Assembly: GCA_030683105.1 (NCBI GenBank)
Contig: JAUXMZ010000024.1
Location: forward strand, 35,543 to 99,542
Direction: 5' to 3'
Length of the DNA stretch: 64,000 bases
Source of the DNA: Burkholderiales bacterium
GTDB taxonomy: Bacteria > Pseudomonadota > Gammaproteobacteria > Burkholderiales > SG8-41
Shown here: in pieces, positions 27,689 to 36,182 of the stretch
Position numbering within the stretch: the stretch's first letter is position 1
How the letters are laid out: each line of letters begins with the position of its first letter
Notes under the pieces: generated by a model
What the model was told of the DNA's origin: nothing
What the model saw: only the letters and a program-made list of their open reading frames with translations
Databases searched by the model: none
Program-made: the position numbers and the translations under genes

Positions 27689-29007
27689 GTTGATTCCTCT
27701 TTGGTGCGCAGCGGCGCAACGCCGCGCTGTGGTTCGAGCGCTGAGCGCCAGAGCAGCCATGCCGCCGCCAGTTTGATCGCGCACGGCAACAGCGCGTAGG
27801 TTGCCGCCAGCGCCGTGGCGCCACCCGTGGCGCCGGGCTGATAGCCCAGCGCATCGAGCAATGGCAGCGCCGTGCCCGCGGCGATCGCCAGCGCCAGCTT
27901 TTCCAGCAGATGCCACATGCCGAAGTAGGCGCCGTCGGGTCGGCCCCCGCCGGCTCGTTCATCGCGATCGATCACATCTGCCAGCAACGATGCCGGCAGC
28001 GCAAGATCGGCGCCGAAGGCCAGGCCCGACAATGCACACACGACGGCGAACGCAACGACATCCCCCGCGCCCAGCGCAAATGCCCAAACGAAGGCAACAA
28101 CGCTCAGCGCCATGGCGATGGCCCAGGTTCGCGTTTTGCCGATCACCCGCGACCAGCGCACCCACAGCGGCATGCCCGCGGCGCCGGACAGAAAATATAC
28201 AACCAAAAATAATCCAGTATATTCAACTGCTTGTATGATGTCCGCAACGAAGAACAGGATCAGCGTCGCCGGTATCGCGGCCGCAATCCCGTTGACCAGA
28301 AATACTGCCGCCAGCCGGCGGTACCGGGCATTGGCGAACGGTTGCAACACGGATCGGAGTTCGAACCGCGCACGCCGCATGACTGGCGAAACCGCCGGCG
28401 CAGGTGTCCAGACCAACGTGGCGACAGCAGCAACGACCAGCAGCGGCACAAAGCCGATGCTGAACCACGACAGGCCTGTTTCCCTGCCGAACAGCGCAGC
28501 CAGGTATTCCGGCAGCGCCGCCGCCGCCAGCACGCCGGTGAGCGATGCCATGCCGCGCACCGCCGTAATGAGGGTGCGCTCGTGATAATCGCGCGACAGC
28601 GCGCTGCCGGCGGCAAAATAACTGATGGTCGCGGCGCTCAGCCCGAGGTAAACCAGAATCAGCGCACCGGCAAACCAGCCCGCGAGCATGCCGGCGCCCG
28701 CCGGCGGGTTGAACAGCAGCACCATGCCGAGCGCAATCAGCGGCGTCGCCAGTGCCATCACCAGCCGCCGCGACACGCGATCGGCGACGAACCCGAGCAG
28801 CGGGTCGATCAGCGCGTCGAGCGTGCGTACCGCCAGCAGCAGCGCGCCGATCAGCGTCAGATTCAGCCCCAGTTCGGCATAAAATTTCGGTGCGTGCACG
28901 TAGACGGGCAGCGCCGCCATCGCCAGCGGCAGCGCGAACGCGGCATACGCAGCAAGTCCGCGCCGGCTTAAGCCGGCGGCAGCGCCGTGCTTACCGGGAG
29001 CGGCCAT
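27685..29007 (-). CDS. MFS transporter (GPH-like)
   Basis: About 12 hydrophobic helices are visible in 440 residues. The loop LDALIDPLLGFVADRVSRR after helix 2 is typical of the MFS/GPH group. I start at the ATG at 29007 (MAAPGKHGAAAG) rather than 29085, because the longer form would run into the neighbouring gene. It overlaps the chalcone-isomerase-like gene by 17 bp and DUF3833 by 4 bp. The substrate is unknown; a lipid or lipid-precursor role is inferred from context only. Confidence 0.88.
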   Translation of the reverse strand: MAAPGKHGAAAGLSRRGLAAYAAFALPLAMAALPVYVHAPKFYAELGLNLTLIGALLLAVRTLDALIDPLLGFVADRVSRRLVMALATPLIALGMVLLFNPPAGAGMLAGWFAGALILVYLGLSAATISYFAAGSALSRDYHERTLITAVRGMASLTGVLAAAALPEYLAALFGRETGLSWFSIGFVPLLVVAAVATLVWTPAPAVSPVMRRARFELRSVLQPFANARYRRLAAVFLVNGIAAAIPATLILFFVADIIQAVEYTGLFLVVYFLSGAAGMPLWVRWSRVIGKTRTWAIAMALSVVAFVWAFALGAGDVVAFAVVCALSGLAFGADLALPASLLADVIDRDERAGGGRPDGAYFGMWHLLEKLALAIAAGTALPLLDALGYQPGATGGATALAATYALLPCAIKLAAAWLLWRSALEPQRGVAPLRTKEEST

Positions 29008-29548
29008 GGCCGCCCAGCAGGGTCGCGCGCAAATCAGGCTCGCGCGTGCGCCCGTCGAGCCAGATTGCAAAAAACGCCCGCGCAAATTGCGCGTCGTCGA
29101 TGTGCCCCAGCAGGCGCTCGGCGGAATAAAACGCTGCGCCGCGCCCGGGCAGGTTGATGCCGATCAGGCGGTCACCGGGCGCGACGTCGGGGAAAATCCG
29201 GCTCATCGCCTGTCCCCAGCGCTGCAATTGATCCTCGCTGCCCAGATCCATGCGGCGCATTTCGCCGACACTGGTCGTTGCGAGCGCGCCCCCGGTGATG
29301 CTGCGCGCATATCGGATGTCGAGCGCGAAGCGGGCGCTCTCCGACCACGCCGCGCCGCTGGTCCACAGCGTTGCGTCGTAAACGTGGAAACCGAGCCAGC
29401 GCAGCGTGCCGGAGCCGATGGCGCGCGCATCCGGCACCGCGCGTCTCGCCGGTTCCGGCAACCCCGGCGGCATCGCCGCAACCGGCCAGGCCAGCGCGGC
29501 CAGCAGCGCGACGGCGCTAACTGCGCGCCAGTTCCACTTGCATGACAT
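28991..29548 (-). CDS. chalcone isomerase-like periplasmic protein
   Basis: From the ATG at 29548 the product is 185 residues with a signal peptide ending near PVAAMP. GSGTLRWLGFHVYDATLWT and ALDIRYARSITGGALA match the bacterial chalcone-isomerase-like family, a fold that binds fatty acids in plants. Catalytic plant residues cannot be mapped with confidence. The gene overlaps the CFA-like gene by 32 bp. A role in handling modified fatty acids in the periplasm is inferred. Confidence 0.82.
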   Translation of the reverse strand: MSCKWNWRAVSAVALLAALAWPVAAMPPGLPEPARRAVPDARAIGSGTLRWLGFHVYDATLWTSGAAWSESARFALDIRYARSITGGALATTSVGEMRRMDLGSEDQLQRWGQAMSRIFPDVAPGDRLIGINLPGRGAAFYSAERLLGHIDDAQFARAFFAIWLDGRTREPDLRATLLGGHGRSR

Positions 29549-30734
29549 CGGTGCTCCCCGACCGGAATCCGGCCTCGCAATAAGACAGGTAAAAACGCCA
29601 CAGCCGCATAAAGCGCGCATCGAATCCCAGCGCTTCAATGTCGGCCGCCGCGCGCAGGAAATTCCGGTGCCAGCGGCTGAGGGTGTGCGCGTAATCGATG
29701 CCGAACATCAGGCGTTCGCCGGTGGCGAGACCCGCGTCGGCGGCAACCTGCTCAAAACGTGCCGGCGACGGCAGCATGCCTCCCGGAAAAATATACTGCT
29801 GAATGAAATCGGTGCCGCTGCGATAGCGCTCGAACTTGGCATCGGCGATGGTGATGGTCTGCACCAGCGCCCGGCCGCCCGGCGCCAACCGATCGCGCAA
29901 CGCGCGGAAAAACCGCGGCCAGTAGCGCTCGCCGACCGCCTCGAACATCTCGATCGACACCACGTGATCGAACTGTCCGTCGAGATCGCGGTAGTCGCAC
30001 AGTTTCAGTTCGACCAGATGCTGCAGCCCGCGCGCCGCGATGCGCGCGCGCGCAAAATCGAGCTGGGCCTGCGACACGGTGACGCCGGTCACCCGGCAGC
30101 CGCGGGTGGCGGCGGCGTGCTCCGCAAATCCGCCCCAGCCGCAACCGATCTCCAGCACATGATCGCCGGGCTGCATCTGCAGACGGTCGAGGATGCGCTG
30201 GTATTTGGCCGTCTGCCCCGCCTCGAGGCTCCTGCCGGGCGTCCCCTCGAATAGCGCCGCCGAGTAGGTCATGCTGCCGTCCAGCCACAGGCGGTAGAAA
30301 TCGTTGCCCAGATCGTAGTGGGCGTGTATGTTGCGGCGGCTGCCGCTGCGGGTGTTCGCGCGCAGCAGGTGGCGGATGCGATAAGCGAGCATCGCCCACC
30401 AACTGCCGTGCAGCGCGCGCTCGATCACCGGCTGGTTGTCTGCGGCGAGTGTCAGCAGCGCGGTCAGATCCTCGCTGTCCCAGCGGCCGTTGAAATACGC
30501 CTCGGCGAAGCCGATGTCGCCGCGCCTGAGGATGTCGGCGCATACCGCCCAGTCCCGCAATTCGAGAGATGCATGCGTGCCGGGCAACTGGCCCGGGAAC
30601 GCGTGATATCGGCCATCTGGGCTCATCACATCGAGGCTGCCGCTGCGCAGGTGGTCAAACATGCGAAACAGCAGTCTCGCCGCAAACGGGGGCGTGGCAT
30701 CGTGGCCGCGCGCCGCAAGTTCAGTTGTCGTCAT
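29517..30734 (-). CDS. cyclopropane-fatty-acyl-phospholipid synthase-like methyltransferase
   Basis: This 405-residue SAM-dependent enzyme acts on unsaturated acyl chains of phospholipids. The SAM loop VLEIGCGWGG is at 193-202 and HYDLGNDFY near 139. Compared with E. coli CFA synthase, the bicarbonate-binding Glu is kept (Glu265 in MFEAVG), but the position of His266 is Gln292 (LVQTITI) and that of Cys139 is Ala159 (TYSAAL). These changes could mean chemistry other than cyclopropane formation, such as methylation. The ATG at 30734 has AAGGA eight bases upstream. It overlaps DUF1365 by 4 bp. Confidence 0.9.
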   Translation of the reverse strand: MTTTELAARGHDATPPFAARLLFRMFDHLRSGSLDVMSPDGRYHAFPGQLPGTHASLELRDWAVCADILRRGDIGFAEAYFNGRWDSEDLTALLTLAADNQPVIERALHGSWWAMLAYRIRHLLRANTRSGSRRNIHAHYDLGNDFYRLWLDGSMTYSAALFEGTPGRSLEAGQTAKYQRILDRLQMQPGDHVLEIGCGWGGFAEHAAATRGCRVTGVTVSQAQLDFARARIAARGLQHLVELKLCDYRDLDGQFDHVVSIEMFEAVGERYWPRFFRALRDRLAPGGRALVQTITIADAKFERYRSGTDFIQQYIFPGGMLPSPARFEQVAADAGLATGERLMFGIDYAHTLSRWHRNFLRAAADIEALGFDARFMRLWRFYLSYCEAGFRSGSTDVMQVELARS

Positions 30735-31495
30735 CGGGTCGTTCCTTCTGCTGGAGGAAAGGGTTTGGTGAAATACGGCACGCGCTTCAGCCACAGCCGC
30801 AGCGCGTGATAATGAATGCGCAGCACCACGCCCAGCGTCATCAGCGGGTAACCGAACACCGCGCGCGCCAGCGCTCTGCTGTTCAGCGCCGCCGGCCTGC
30901 CGCTGAGCGCTGTTGTCAGCAGCTTTCCGTCGTCGCCGTGATAGTCGATGCGGAAGCAGCAGTGCTCTTCGCTGTCGGCAAAGCGGAACCGGTAATGCCC
31001 TTTGACATCGAAGAACGGCGAGACGTGGAACACCTTGCGTGCCTTGAGCCAGTCGCCGGCGCCGATCGGCCGCTGATCGGGATGCGCAATCAGGTAGTTG
31101 TGGTGTTCGCCGAAGGTATTGCTGACTTCGCTCAGCACCGCGCGCAGCCGCCCGTCGCGGTCATGGCACAACCAGAAGCTCACCGGGTTGAACACGTAGC
31201 CTAGTACGCACGGAAAAGCCTGCAGGTAGATGTCGCCATCGGCGCATTGCAGGCCATGTTGCGCGAGCAGCGCGCGGATCCACGGCTCGAGCGGCGTACC
31301 GTCTCGCGCGCCGTGATCTTTGTCGTGAAAGCTGAACAGGTTCCAGCGGTTGACGGAAAACAGCGGCCCTGCGAGCGCGGACTGCCGATCAAGGCGAAAG
31401 CGCAGGAAAAACACGCCATAGCGGAACCCATGCGCCGCCGGAACCATTCTACGGTGCATGACATCGCCGAAATACAGTGCGCTGTGCCTCATCAT
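30731..31495 (-). CDS. DUF1365 family protein
   Basis: The 254 residues show the DUF1365 pattern: ALYFGDVMHRRMVPAAHGFRYG at the start, FSFHDKDHGARDG, GYVFNPVSFWLCHD, and KVFHVSPFFDVKGHYRF. The family almost always lies between an FAD oxidoreductase and a CFA-like gene, as here, and is suspected to act on membrane fatty acids. No catalytic mechanism can be read from the sequence. It is separated by 6 bp from the FAD gene and overlaps the CFA-like gene as ATGA. Confidence 0.92.
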   Translation of the reverse strand: MMRHSALYFGDVMHRRMVPAAHGFRYGVFFLRFRLDRQSALAGPLFSVNRWNLFSFHDKDHGARDGTPLEPWIRALLAQHGLQCADGDIYLQAFPCVLGYVFNPVSFWLCHDRDGRLRAVLSEVSNTFGEHHNYLIAHPDQRPIGAGDWLKARKVFHVSPFFDVKGHYRFRFADSEEHCCFRIDYHGDDGKLLTTALSGRPAALNSRALARAVFGYPLMTLGVVLRIHYHALRLWLKRVPYFTKPFPPAEGTTR

Positions 31496-31501
31496 CTCAC
31501 C

Positions 31502-32827
31502 TCACGCCGCCGCCAGGGCGGGCCGGGACGCGCCGGCTGAAGGTTGCGTCTGCCACGGGGCGGCCGTCCCCAGCGCGGCGGCAACCGCCATGCCCGCTTT
31601 CAACCCGTCTTCGTGAAACCCGTAACCGGCCCAGGCGCCGCAGAACCAGGTGCGACGCACGCCCTGTATCGCGGGCAGCGCTGTCTGCGCGTCAGTCGCG
31701 GCACGATCGAACATCGGGTGCTCATAATCAAACGCATCGATGATGGTGCCGGGTGCGGGTTCATCGTGCGGGTTGAGCGTGACGATCACCGGATGCGCGA
31801 ACGGCAGGGGCTGTAGCTTGTTGATCAGATAGCTGACGCTCACCGGATGCGCGTCCGCGCTGCCGCGAGCAGCGTGATAATTCCAGGCCGACCATGCGCT
31901 GCGCGCGCGAGGCAATAATCGCGCATCGGTGTGCAGCAGCGCGCGGTTCGGCTGATAGCGCAGCGCCGTCAGGATGCGTTGTTCGGCAGCGCTGGCATCG
32001 GCCAGCAGCGCCAGTGCCTGATTGCTGTGGCAGCCCAGCACCACGTCGTCATACAGGCTTTGGTGGCCATGGCGATCCATGACTGCGACGCCGTGCTCGT
32101 GCCGTGTGATTTTGCTGACTGTGCAATTGAGCCGAATGTCGTCGATGTCCCGCGCCATGCGTCTGACGTAATCGCGCGCGCCACCGACCACCGTCCGCCA
32201 CTGCGGACGACCCGCAATCTGCAAAAGGCCGTGGTTGCGACAAAACTGCAGGAAGGTTTGCGCCGGATACTCGAGCATCTGCGCGGTGGGGCAGGACCAG
32301 ATGGCGCCGCTCATCGGCAGCAAGTACCAGTCGCGGAACTCGCGCCCGTAGCGCCCGGCGACAAGAAACTCCCCGAGCGACAGGTCCACGCTGGCGCGGT
32401 TTTCAAGCAGCGCGAGCGCTTCGCGGTTGAAGCGCAGGATATCCCCGAGCATGGCCCAGAATCTGGGCCGCGCGAGATTGCGCTTTTGCGCGAACACCGT
32501 GGCAAGGCTGCTGCCCGCCCATTCCACGTCCTCGTTCTCGATGCGCACCGAAAACGACATGTCGCTCGCCGCCGAGCGCACCCCCAGATGCTCGAACAGT
32601 GCGATCAGGTTGGGATAGGTGTGGTCATTGAACACCAGAAAACCGGTGTCGACCGGCGCCGTCACGCCGCCCAGCGTGACATCGACAGTGTGGGAGTGAC
32701 CGCCGAGGTAGTCGGCAGCCTCGTAGAGCGTGACCGCATGATCCCGCGCCAGCAGCCAGGCGGCCGAGAGCCCGGCTATTCCGGCTCCGATGACGGCGAT
32801 GCGTTTCCCGGGTGTGCCCTGGGTCAT
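31502..32827 (-). CDS. FAD-dependent amine-oxidase-fold oxidoreductase
   Basis: The 441 residues open with the dinucleotide fold RIAVIGAGIAGLSAAWLL (GAGIAG at 14-19), then YEAADYLGGHSHTVDV. The C-terminal FAD contact WFCGAWAGYGFHEDGLKAG matches the NAD(P)/FAD-dependent amine oxidase/desaturase superfamily. It is the second gene of the operon, 9 bp after folE2. Oxidation or desaturation of acyl chains is a reasonable inference from its constant association with CFA-like and DUF1365 genes. Confidence 0.92.
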   Translation of the reverse strand: MTQGTPGKRIAVIGAGIAGLSAAWLLARDHAVTLYEAADYLGGHSHTVDVTLGGVTAPVDTGFLVFNDHTYPNLIALFEHLGVRSAASDMSFSVRIENEDVEWAGSSLATVFAQKRNLARPRFWAMLGDILRFNREALALLENRASVDLSLGEFLVAGRYGREFRDWYLLPMSGAIWSCPTAQMLEYPAQTFLQFCRNHGLLQIAGRPQWRTVVGGARDYVRRMARDIDDIRLNCTVSKITRHEHGVAVMDRHGHQSLYDDVVLGCHSNQALALLADASAAEQRILTALRYQPNRALLHTDARLLPRARSAWSAWNYHAARGSADAHPVSVSYLINKLQPLPFAHPVIVTLNPHDEPAPGTIIDAFDYEHPMFDRAATDAQTALPAIQGVRRTWFCGAWAGYGFHEDGLKAGMAVAAALGTAAPWQTQPSAGASRPALAAA

Positions 32828-32836
32828 GACGGCCGC

Positions 32837-33631
32837 CTACTTCGCGCGCTCGACCAGCGCGTAGGCCGAGTGGTTGTGTATCGATTCGAAGTTCTCCGCC
32901 TCCACGGTATAGACCCGCACTCGGTCATCCGCATCAAGACGCAGCGCAATGTCGCGCACCAGGTCCTCGACAAACTTCGGATTGTCGTAGGCTTTCTCGG
33001 TCACGTACTTTTCGTCCGGCCGCTTCAGCAGGCCGTACACTTCGCAGGAGGCTTCCTGTTCGGCAATGCCGGCGAGTTCTTCGATGGCGATCGGCTGATC
33101 GCCCTGCACGGTAATCGTGATCTCCGAGCGCTGATTGTGCGCGCCGTATTCAGAAATCTCCTTGGAACACGGGCACAGGCTGGTTGCGGGCGCCGCGACC
33201 TGGGTGGTGAACACCGCGCCGGCGCCGCTATGCTCGCCGCGGAACATCACGCGGTAGTCCAGCAGGCTCGCCACGCCGGACACCGGCGCGCGCTTGCTGA
33301 TGAAGTACGGAAAACGCATCTCGATCATGCCGGATTCCGCCCCCAGCCGGTCCAGCATGCGGGAGAGCAGCTGCGCGAAACTCGCGGCGTCCAGTGCCTC
33401 GTGGGTCTGCTGCAGGACCTCGACAAACCGCGACATGTGCGTGCCCTTGACCTCATGGGCCAGGCCGACCGTCATGTCCACGGTGGCCACCGTCGCCACC
33501 GCGCTGCCGTCAGGGCTGCCGACGCGGACGGGATGCACCAGCGATTTGACGCCGACACGATTGATATAGACGTTGCGGCGGTCGGCAATCGCCTGCACGT
33601 CGGGCAGCAACCACTGTTCCGGTGCGTTCAT
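32837..33631 (-). CDS. folE2: GTP cyclohydrolase I type IB (FolE2)
   Basis: FolE2 converts GTP to 7,8-dihydroneopterin triphosphate, the first step toward folate. The 264 residues include VGVKSLVHPVRV, MSRFVEVLQ, the conserved metal-site Cys in SLCPCSKEISEYGAHNQRS, and NPKFVEDLVRDIAL. The ATG at 33631 has AGGAG six bases upstream. As first gene of the divergent operon it probably supplies folate, such as the antenna pterin of photolyase, under light stress. No photolyase gene is in the window. FolE2 is metal-promiscuous and often a zinc-independent back-up. Confidence 0.95.
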   Translation of the reverse strand: MNAPEQWLLPDVQAIADRRNVYINRVGVKSLVHPVRVGSPDGSAVATVATVDMTVGLAHEVKGTHMSRFVEVLQQTHEALDAASFAQLLSRMLDRLGAESGMIEMRFPYFISKRAPVSGVASLLDYRVMFRGEHSGAGAVFTTQVAAPATSLCPCSKEISEYGAHNQRSEITITVQGDQPIAIEELAGIAEQEASCEVYGLLKRPDEKYVTEKAYDNPKFVEDLVRDIALRLDADDRVRVYTVEAENFESIHNHSAYALVERAK

Positions 33632-33664
33632 GTGATCTCCTGTTCCTGTGTTGGCCGTCGCGGA

Positions 33665-33830
33665 ATGTCCACGACAGTTGTCTGGGGTGTCAGCCGCGTC
33701 ACCCCGCCCGGAGGCCTGGCAACGCGTTGACTTTGTCCAATTGTTACTCAATAATGTCCAGGGCAAAGATACATAGTAAATGATGTTTTTGCCATTTTTT
33801 GGCGATTAAACCTTTTTTTGTCCTGGACAA
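33665..33830. promoter_or_regulatory. divergent folE2/litR control region with TGTCCA operators
   Basis: For the regulator, TTGACT (33727-33732), a 17-bp spacer and AATAAT (33750-33755) form a good plus-strand promoter. TGTCCA half-sites lie at 33666-33671, 33734-33739 and 33755-33760. A perfect 13-bp palindrome, TTGTCCTGGACAA (33818-33830), touches the regulator's start codon. For the operon, TTTACT and CATTAT, 18 bp apart on the minus strand, are a weaker promoter overlapping the same sites. Repression of both directions by the MerR protein is inferred. Confidence 0.65.
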
Positions 33831-33831
33831 T

Positions 33832-34767
33832 ATGATTACGACAACAAACACGGCGCCAGCAGATCCCGGTGCCGCGACCTACAACATCGCAGCGGTGGAA
33901 CGCGATACCGGCCTGTCCAAGGACACGCTGCGGGTCTGGGAACGCCGCTATGGTTTTCCGGCGCCGGACCGCGATCAACATCACGAGCGCGTCTACCCGC
34001 AGGCGCAGTTCGAGAAACTGCGCCTGCTGCGCCTGCTGATCGATTACGGGCACCGGCCCGGCAAGATCATCAATCAAAGCGCCGAGGCGCTGGCCCGCCT
34101 GGTCGCCGAGCGCACACCCGGGCAATCACCGCCCGCGGAGATTGCGGTGATCATCGACCTGTTGCTGCGCCACGACACCGAAGGCTTTCGCAACGCCCTG
34201 CTGCAGGCGCTGATGAAACAGGGCCTGCTGCATTTCGTCGCCGAGACCGTGACCGCGCTCAATCACTGGATAGGCGAAGCCTGGCTCGCCGGCAAGGTCG
34301 CCATATTCGACGAGCACCTGTACTCGGAACACATCCAGAATATCCTGCGCAATTCGATCATTGCGCAGCCAGGGCGCGGCTCCGCGCCGCGCGTGCTGCT
34401 CACATCGCTGCCCGGCGAAAAACACCGCATCGGCCTGCTGATGGTGGAAGCCGTGCTCACCGCCGAGGGCGCAGCCTGCGTTGCACTGGGCGCCGAAACC
34501 CCGATTATCGACATCAAGAACGCCGTGCCGGCCTACGATGTCGACGTGGTCGCGCTGTCCTTCAGCAGCGCCTTTACCCAAAGCGCGGCGCTGACCGGTC
34601 TCGTGGAATTACGCGAACTGCTGTCTGGGAACATCGAAATCTGGGGTGGCGGCGGTGCCTTGCTCCGCGCGCGCAAAACGCCGCAAGGAGTGCTGCTATT
34701 GCGCTCGTTTGACGACATGCGCTATGCGCTGGAACGCTGGCGCATCGAACGCGCGCCGGCGACTTGA
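33832..34767 (+). CDS. MerR-family B12-dependent photoreceptor regulator (LitR/CarH type)
   Basis: The 311-residue protein has an N-terminal MerR helix-turn-helix (17-85; TLRVWERRYGFP), a four-helix bundle, and a C-terminal cobalamin-binding Rossmann domain. Trp151, Glu161 and His162 reproduce the W-x9-EH signature that holds the adenosyl group in Thermus CarH. The ExHxxG motif (Glu196-Gly201) supplies the lower axial ligand His198. In CarH/LitR the AdoCbl form represses in the dark and light releases it. The start at 33832 is preferred over 33799 because it lies next to the operator palindrome and matches the domain start. Confidence 0.92.
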   Translation: MITTTNTAPADPGAATYNIAAVERDTGLSKDTLRVWERRYGFPAPDRDQHHERVYPQAQFEKLRLLRLLIDYGHRPGKIINQSAEALARLVAERTPGQSPPAEIAVIIDLLLRHDTEGFRNALLQALMKQGLLHFVAETVTALNHWIGEAWLAGKVAIFDEHLYSEHIQNILRNSIIAQPGRGSAPRVLLTSLPGEKHRIGLLMVEAVLTAEGAACVALGAETPIIDIKNAVPAYDVDVVALSFSSAFTQSAALTGLVELRELLSGNIEIWGGGGALLRARKTPQGVLLLRSFDDMRYALERWRIERAPAT

Positions 34768-34824
34768 CCACCGGTGCCGCGTTGTGCGGCACCCGCGCTG
34801 CGGTTACACTGCGGCGGAACCGCC

Positions 34825-35316
34825 ATGCATACCGCCCCCGTCTTCGAAACCAAACTCTGCCCACCGCGTGAGCTTGCCGCGCGCGTGGCACAACTCGCGC
34901 GTCCGCTGGTGTTCACCAACGGCGTGTTCGATATCCTGCACCGGGGCCACGTCACCTACCTGGCCCAGGCACGCGCACTGGGCGCGAACCTGATCGTCGC
35001 CGTCAATTCGGACGCCTCGGTGAAACGCTTGGGCAAAGGTGATGACCGGCCAGTCAATGCGCTGGAAGACCGCCTGGCGGTGATCGCGGCGCTGGAGTCG
35101 GTGAGCCTGGTGACCTGGTTCGAGGAAGACACGCCGCTCAAGCTGATCCTGGCTGCACAACCCGACGTGCTGGTCAAAGGCGGCGACTGGAGCCCTGAAC
35201 AAATCGTCGGCGCCACGGCAGTGAAGGGATGGGGCGGGGCGGTACACTCGATCCCGTTCGCTCACGAGCGCTCGACGACTGCGCTGCTCGACCGGATCAA
35301 AAACACAAATCCATAG
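34825..35316 (+). CDS. hldC: D-glycero-beta-D-manno-heptose 1-phosphate adenylyltransferase
   Basis: This stand-alone nucleotidyltransferase (RfaE domain II) makes ADP-heptose for the LPS core. FTNGVFDILHRGH (31-42) contains the HxGH nucleotide-binding motif, followed by VAVNSDASVKRLGKG and VKGGDW. The 163 residues correspond to the C-terminal half of bifunctional HldE, so a separate HldA kinase should exist elsewhere. The ATG at 34825 is chosen; an upstream ATG at 34774 would add 17 unconserved residues. Confidence 0.95.
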   Translation: MHTAPVFETKLCPPRELAARVAQLARPLVFTNGVFDILHRGHVTYLAQARALGANLIVAVNSDASVKRLGKGDDRPVNALEDRLAVIAALESVSLVTWFEEDTPLKLILAAQPDVLVKGGDWSPEQIVGATAVKGWGGAVHSIPFAHERSTTALLDRIKNTNP

Positions 35317-35405
35317 ACAGGATTAGGGCAGCAGGATTCACGGGCTTCTGTTTTGATCCAATCCTGTCAATCCTGTCAATCCTGAAAATCCTGTAAATCC
35401 TGTCC
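35317..35405. repeat. nonamer array between the convergent hldC and SPOR genes
   Basis: Five tandem units of AATCCTGTC type (35360-35404, two perfect and three with changed last bases) oppose ACAGGATT and GCAGGATT at 35317-35338. The arms can pair to a long hairpin in either direction. Lying between convergent genes, it may act as a bidirectional terminator. Confidence 0.9.
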
Positions 35406-35415
35406 ATTCACTGTT

Positions 35416-36099
35416 CTACGCGCCGGCGGGCGGGCACGCCACGGCCTTGACCTCGCTGCCGGAAAACTCGCGCTGCAACTCGGCGAGCCGGGCGACCATC
35501 GCCGGGTTGGGTTCCCGCACGAAATAGGCCATCTGTTTCAGGAAGTTCTCGCGCCGTTCGACGATAGCCGAGCGCACACCTTTTGCGCCCAGCGCGGCAA
35601 GAAAACCTTTCGCCGCATCCTCGCTCTTGAATATGCCCAGCGAAATGGCATGGCGCCACTGGTTCTGCTCCTGCACCGCAAAGAAATCGGTGACGCCCAG
35701 CGCCTTCAGCTCGCGGATTTTCCGGTCGGCTTCCGCCTTGGTTTTCTGGGGTGGAATGTAGACCCAGTAGCCGCTGACATCGGCGACCACGCGCTGTACC
35801 AGGGCTTGCGGCAGTTCGAGGCGGCCAATCGCGGCGTCGGCACGCGCCACCTCCGGACCCGCGAAGTAGCCCCACTCCAGGCAGGCGGCGGGCGCTGCAC
35901 CGGGCGCAGCAGCCGCTGGTGCGGCAGGCCTGGTTATTACAGGCGCCGCGCCACCCGATGCTCTGATAATCCGGATTTTCTCCGGGTTGATCTGCAGCAG
36001 GACGCTCTGGCTTTCCGCGACGACCTGCTGCTGCGCAACCCAGTCATAGGTGAAGAACGCGGCGTTGGCCAGCACCAGCATCAGGAATAACAGTCTCAT
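35416..36099 (-). CDS. SPOR-domain protein
   Basis: The 227-residue protein has an N-terminal membrane anchor or signal at about 3-20 (LLFLMLVLANAAFFTYDWV), an Ala/Pro-rich linker, and a SPOR-like domain at about 105-180 (YWVYIPPQKTKAEADRKIRELKALGV). SPOR domains bind denuded glycan strands at division sites. It lies on the same strand as coaX and birA, after coaX with an 80-bp repeat-filled gap. Confidence 0.85.
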   Translation of the reverse strand: MRLLFLMLVLANAAFFTYDWVAQQQVVAESQSVLLQINPEKIRIIRASGGAAPVITRPAAPAAAAPGAAPAACLEWGYFAGPEVARADAAIGRLELPQALVQRVVADVSGYWVYIPPQKTKAEADRKIRELKALGVTDFFAVQEQNQWRHAISLGIFKSEDAAKGFLAALGAKGVRSAIVERRENFLKQMAYFVREPNPAMVARLAELQREFSGSEVKAVACPPAGA

Positions 36100-36182
36100 A
36101 TTCTCAATTTCGTAAGCGGTAAGCGGTCAACCCTAAAAGCAGACCGGTATTTGTCTGCTTACGGCTCACTGCTTATGGCTCA
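36100..36182. repeat. heptamer/14-mer repeats between coaX and the SPOR gene
   Basis: GTAAGCG appears twice in tandem at about 36112-36125. Farther right, CTTACGG, CTCACTG, CTTATGG and CTCACCC run with 7-bp period (36159-36186). The coaX TGA stop (36180-36182) lies in the last unit. Confidence 0.75.

Noticed and set aside
31931..33730. 599-codon plus-strand ORF across the FAD gene and folE2
   Set aside because: It spans two real minus-strand genes and has no domain signature.
35317..35405. Repeats as a CRISPR array
   Set aside because: Units are 7-9 bp and directly tandem with no spacers and no cas genes anywhere in the window.
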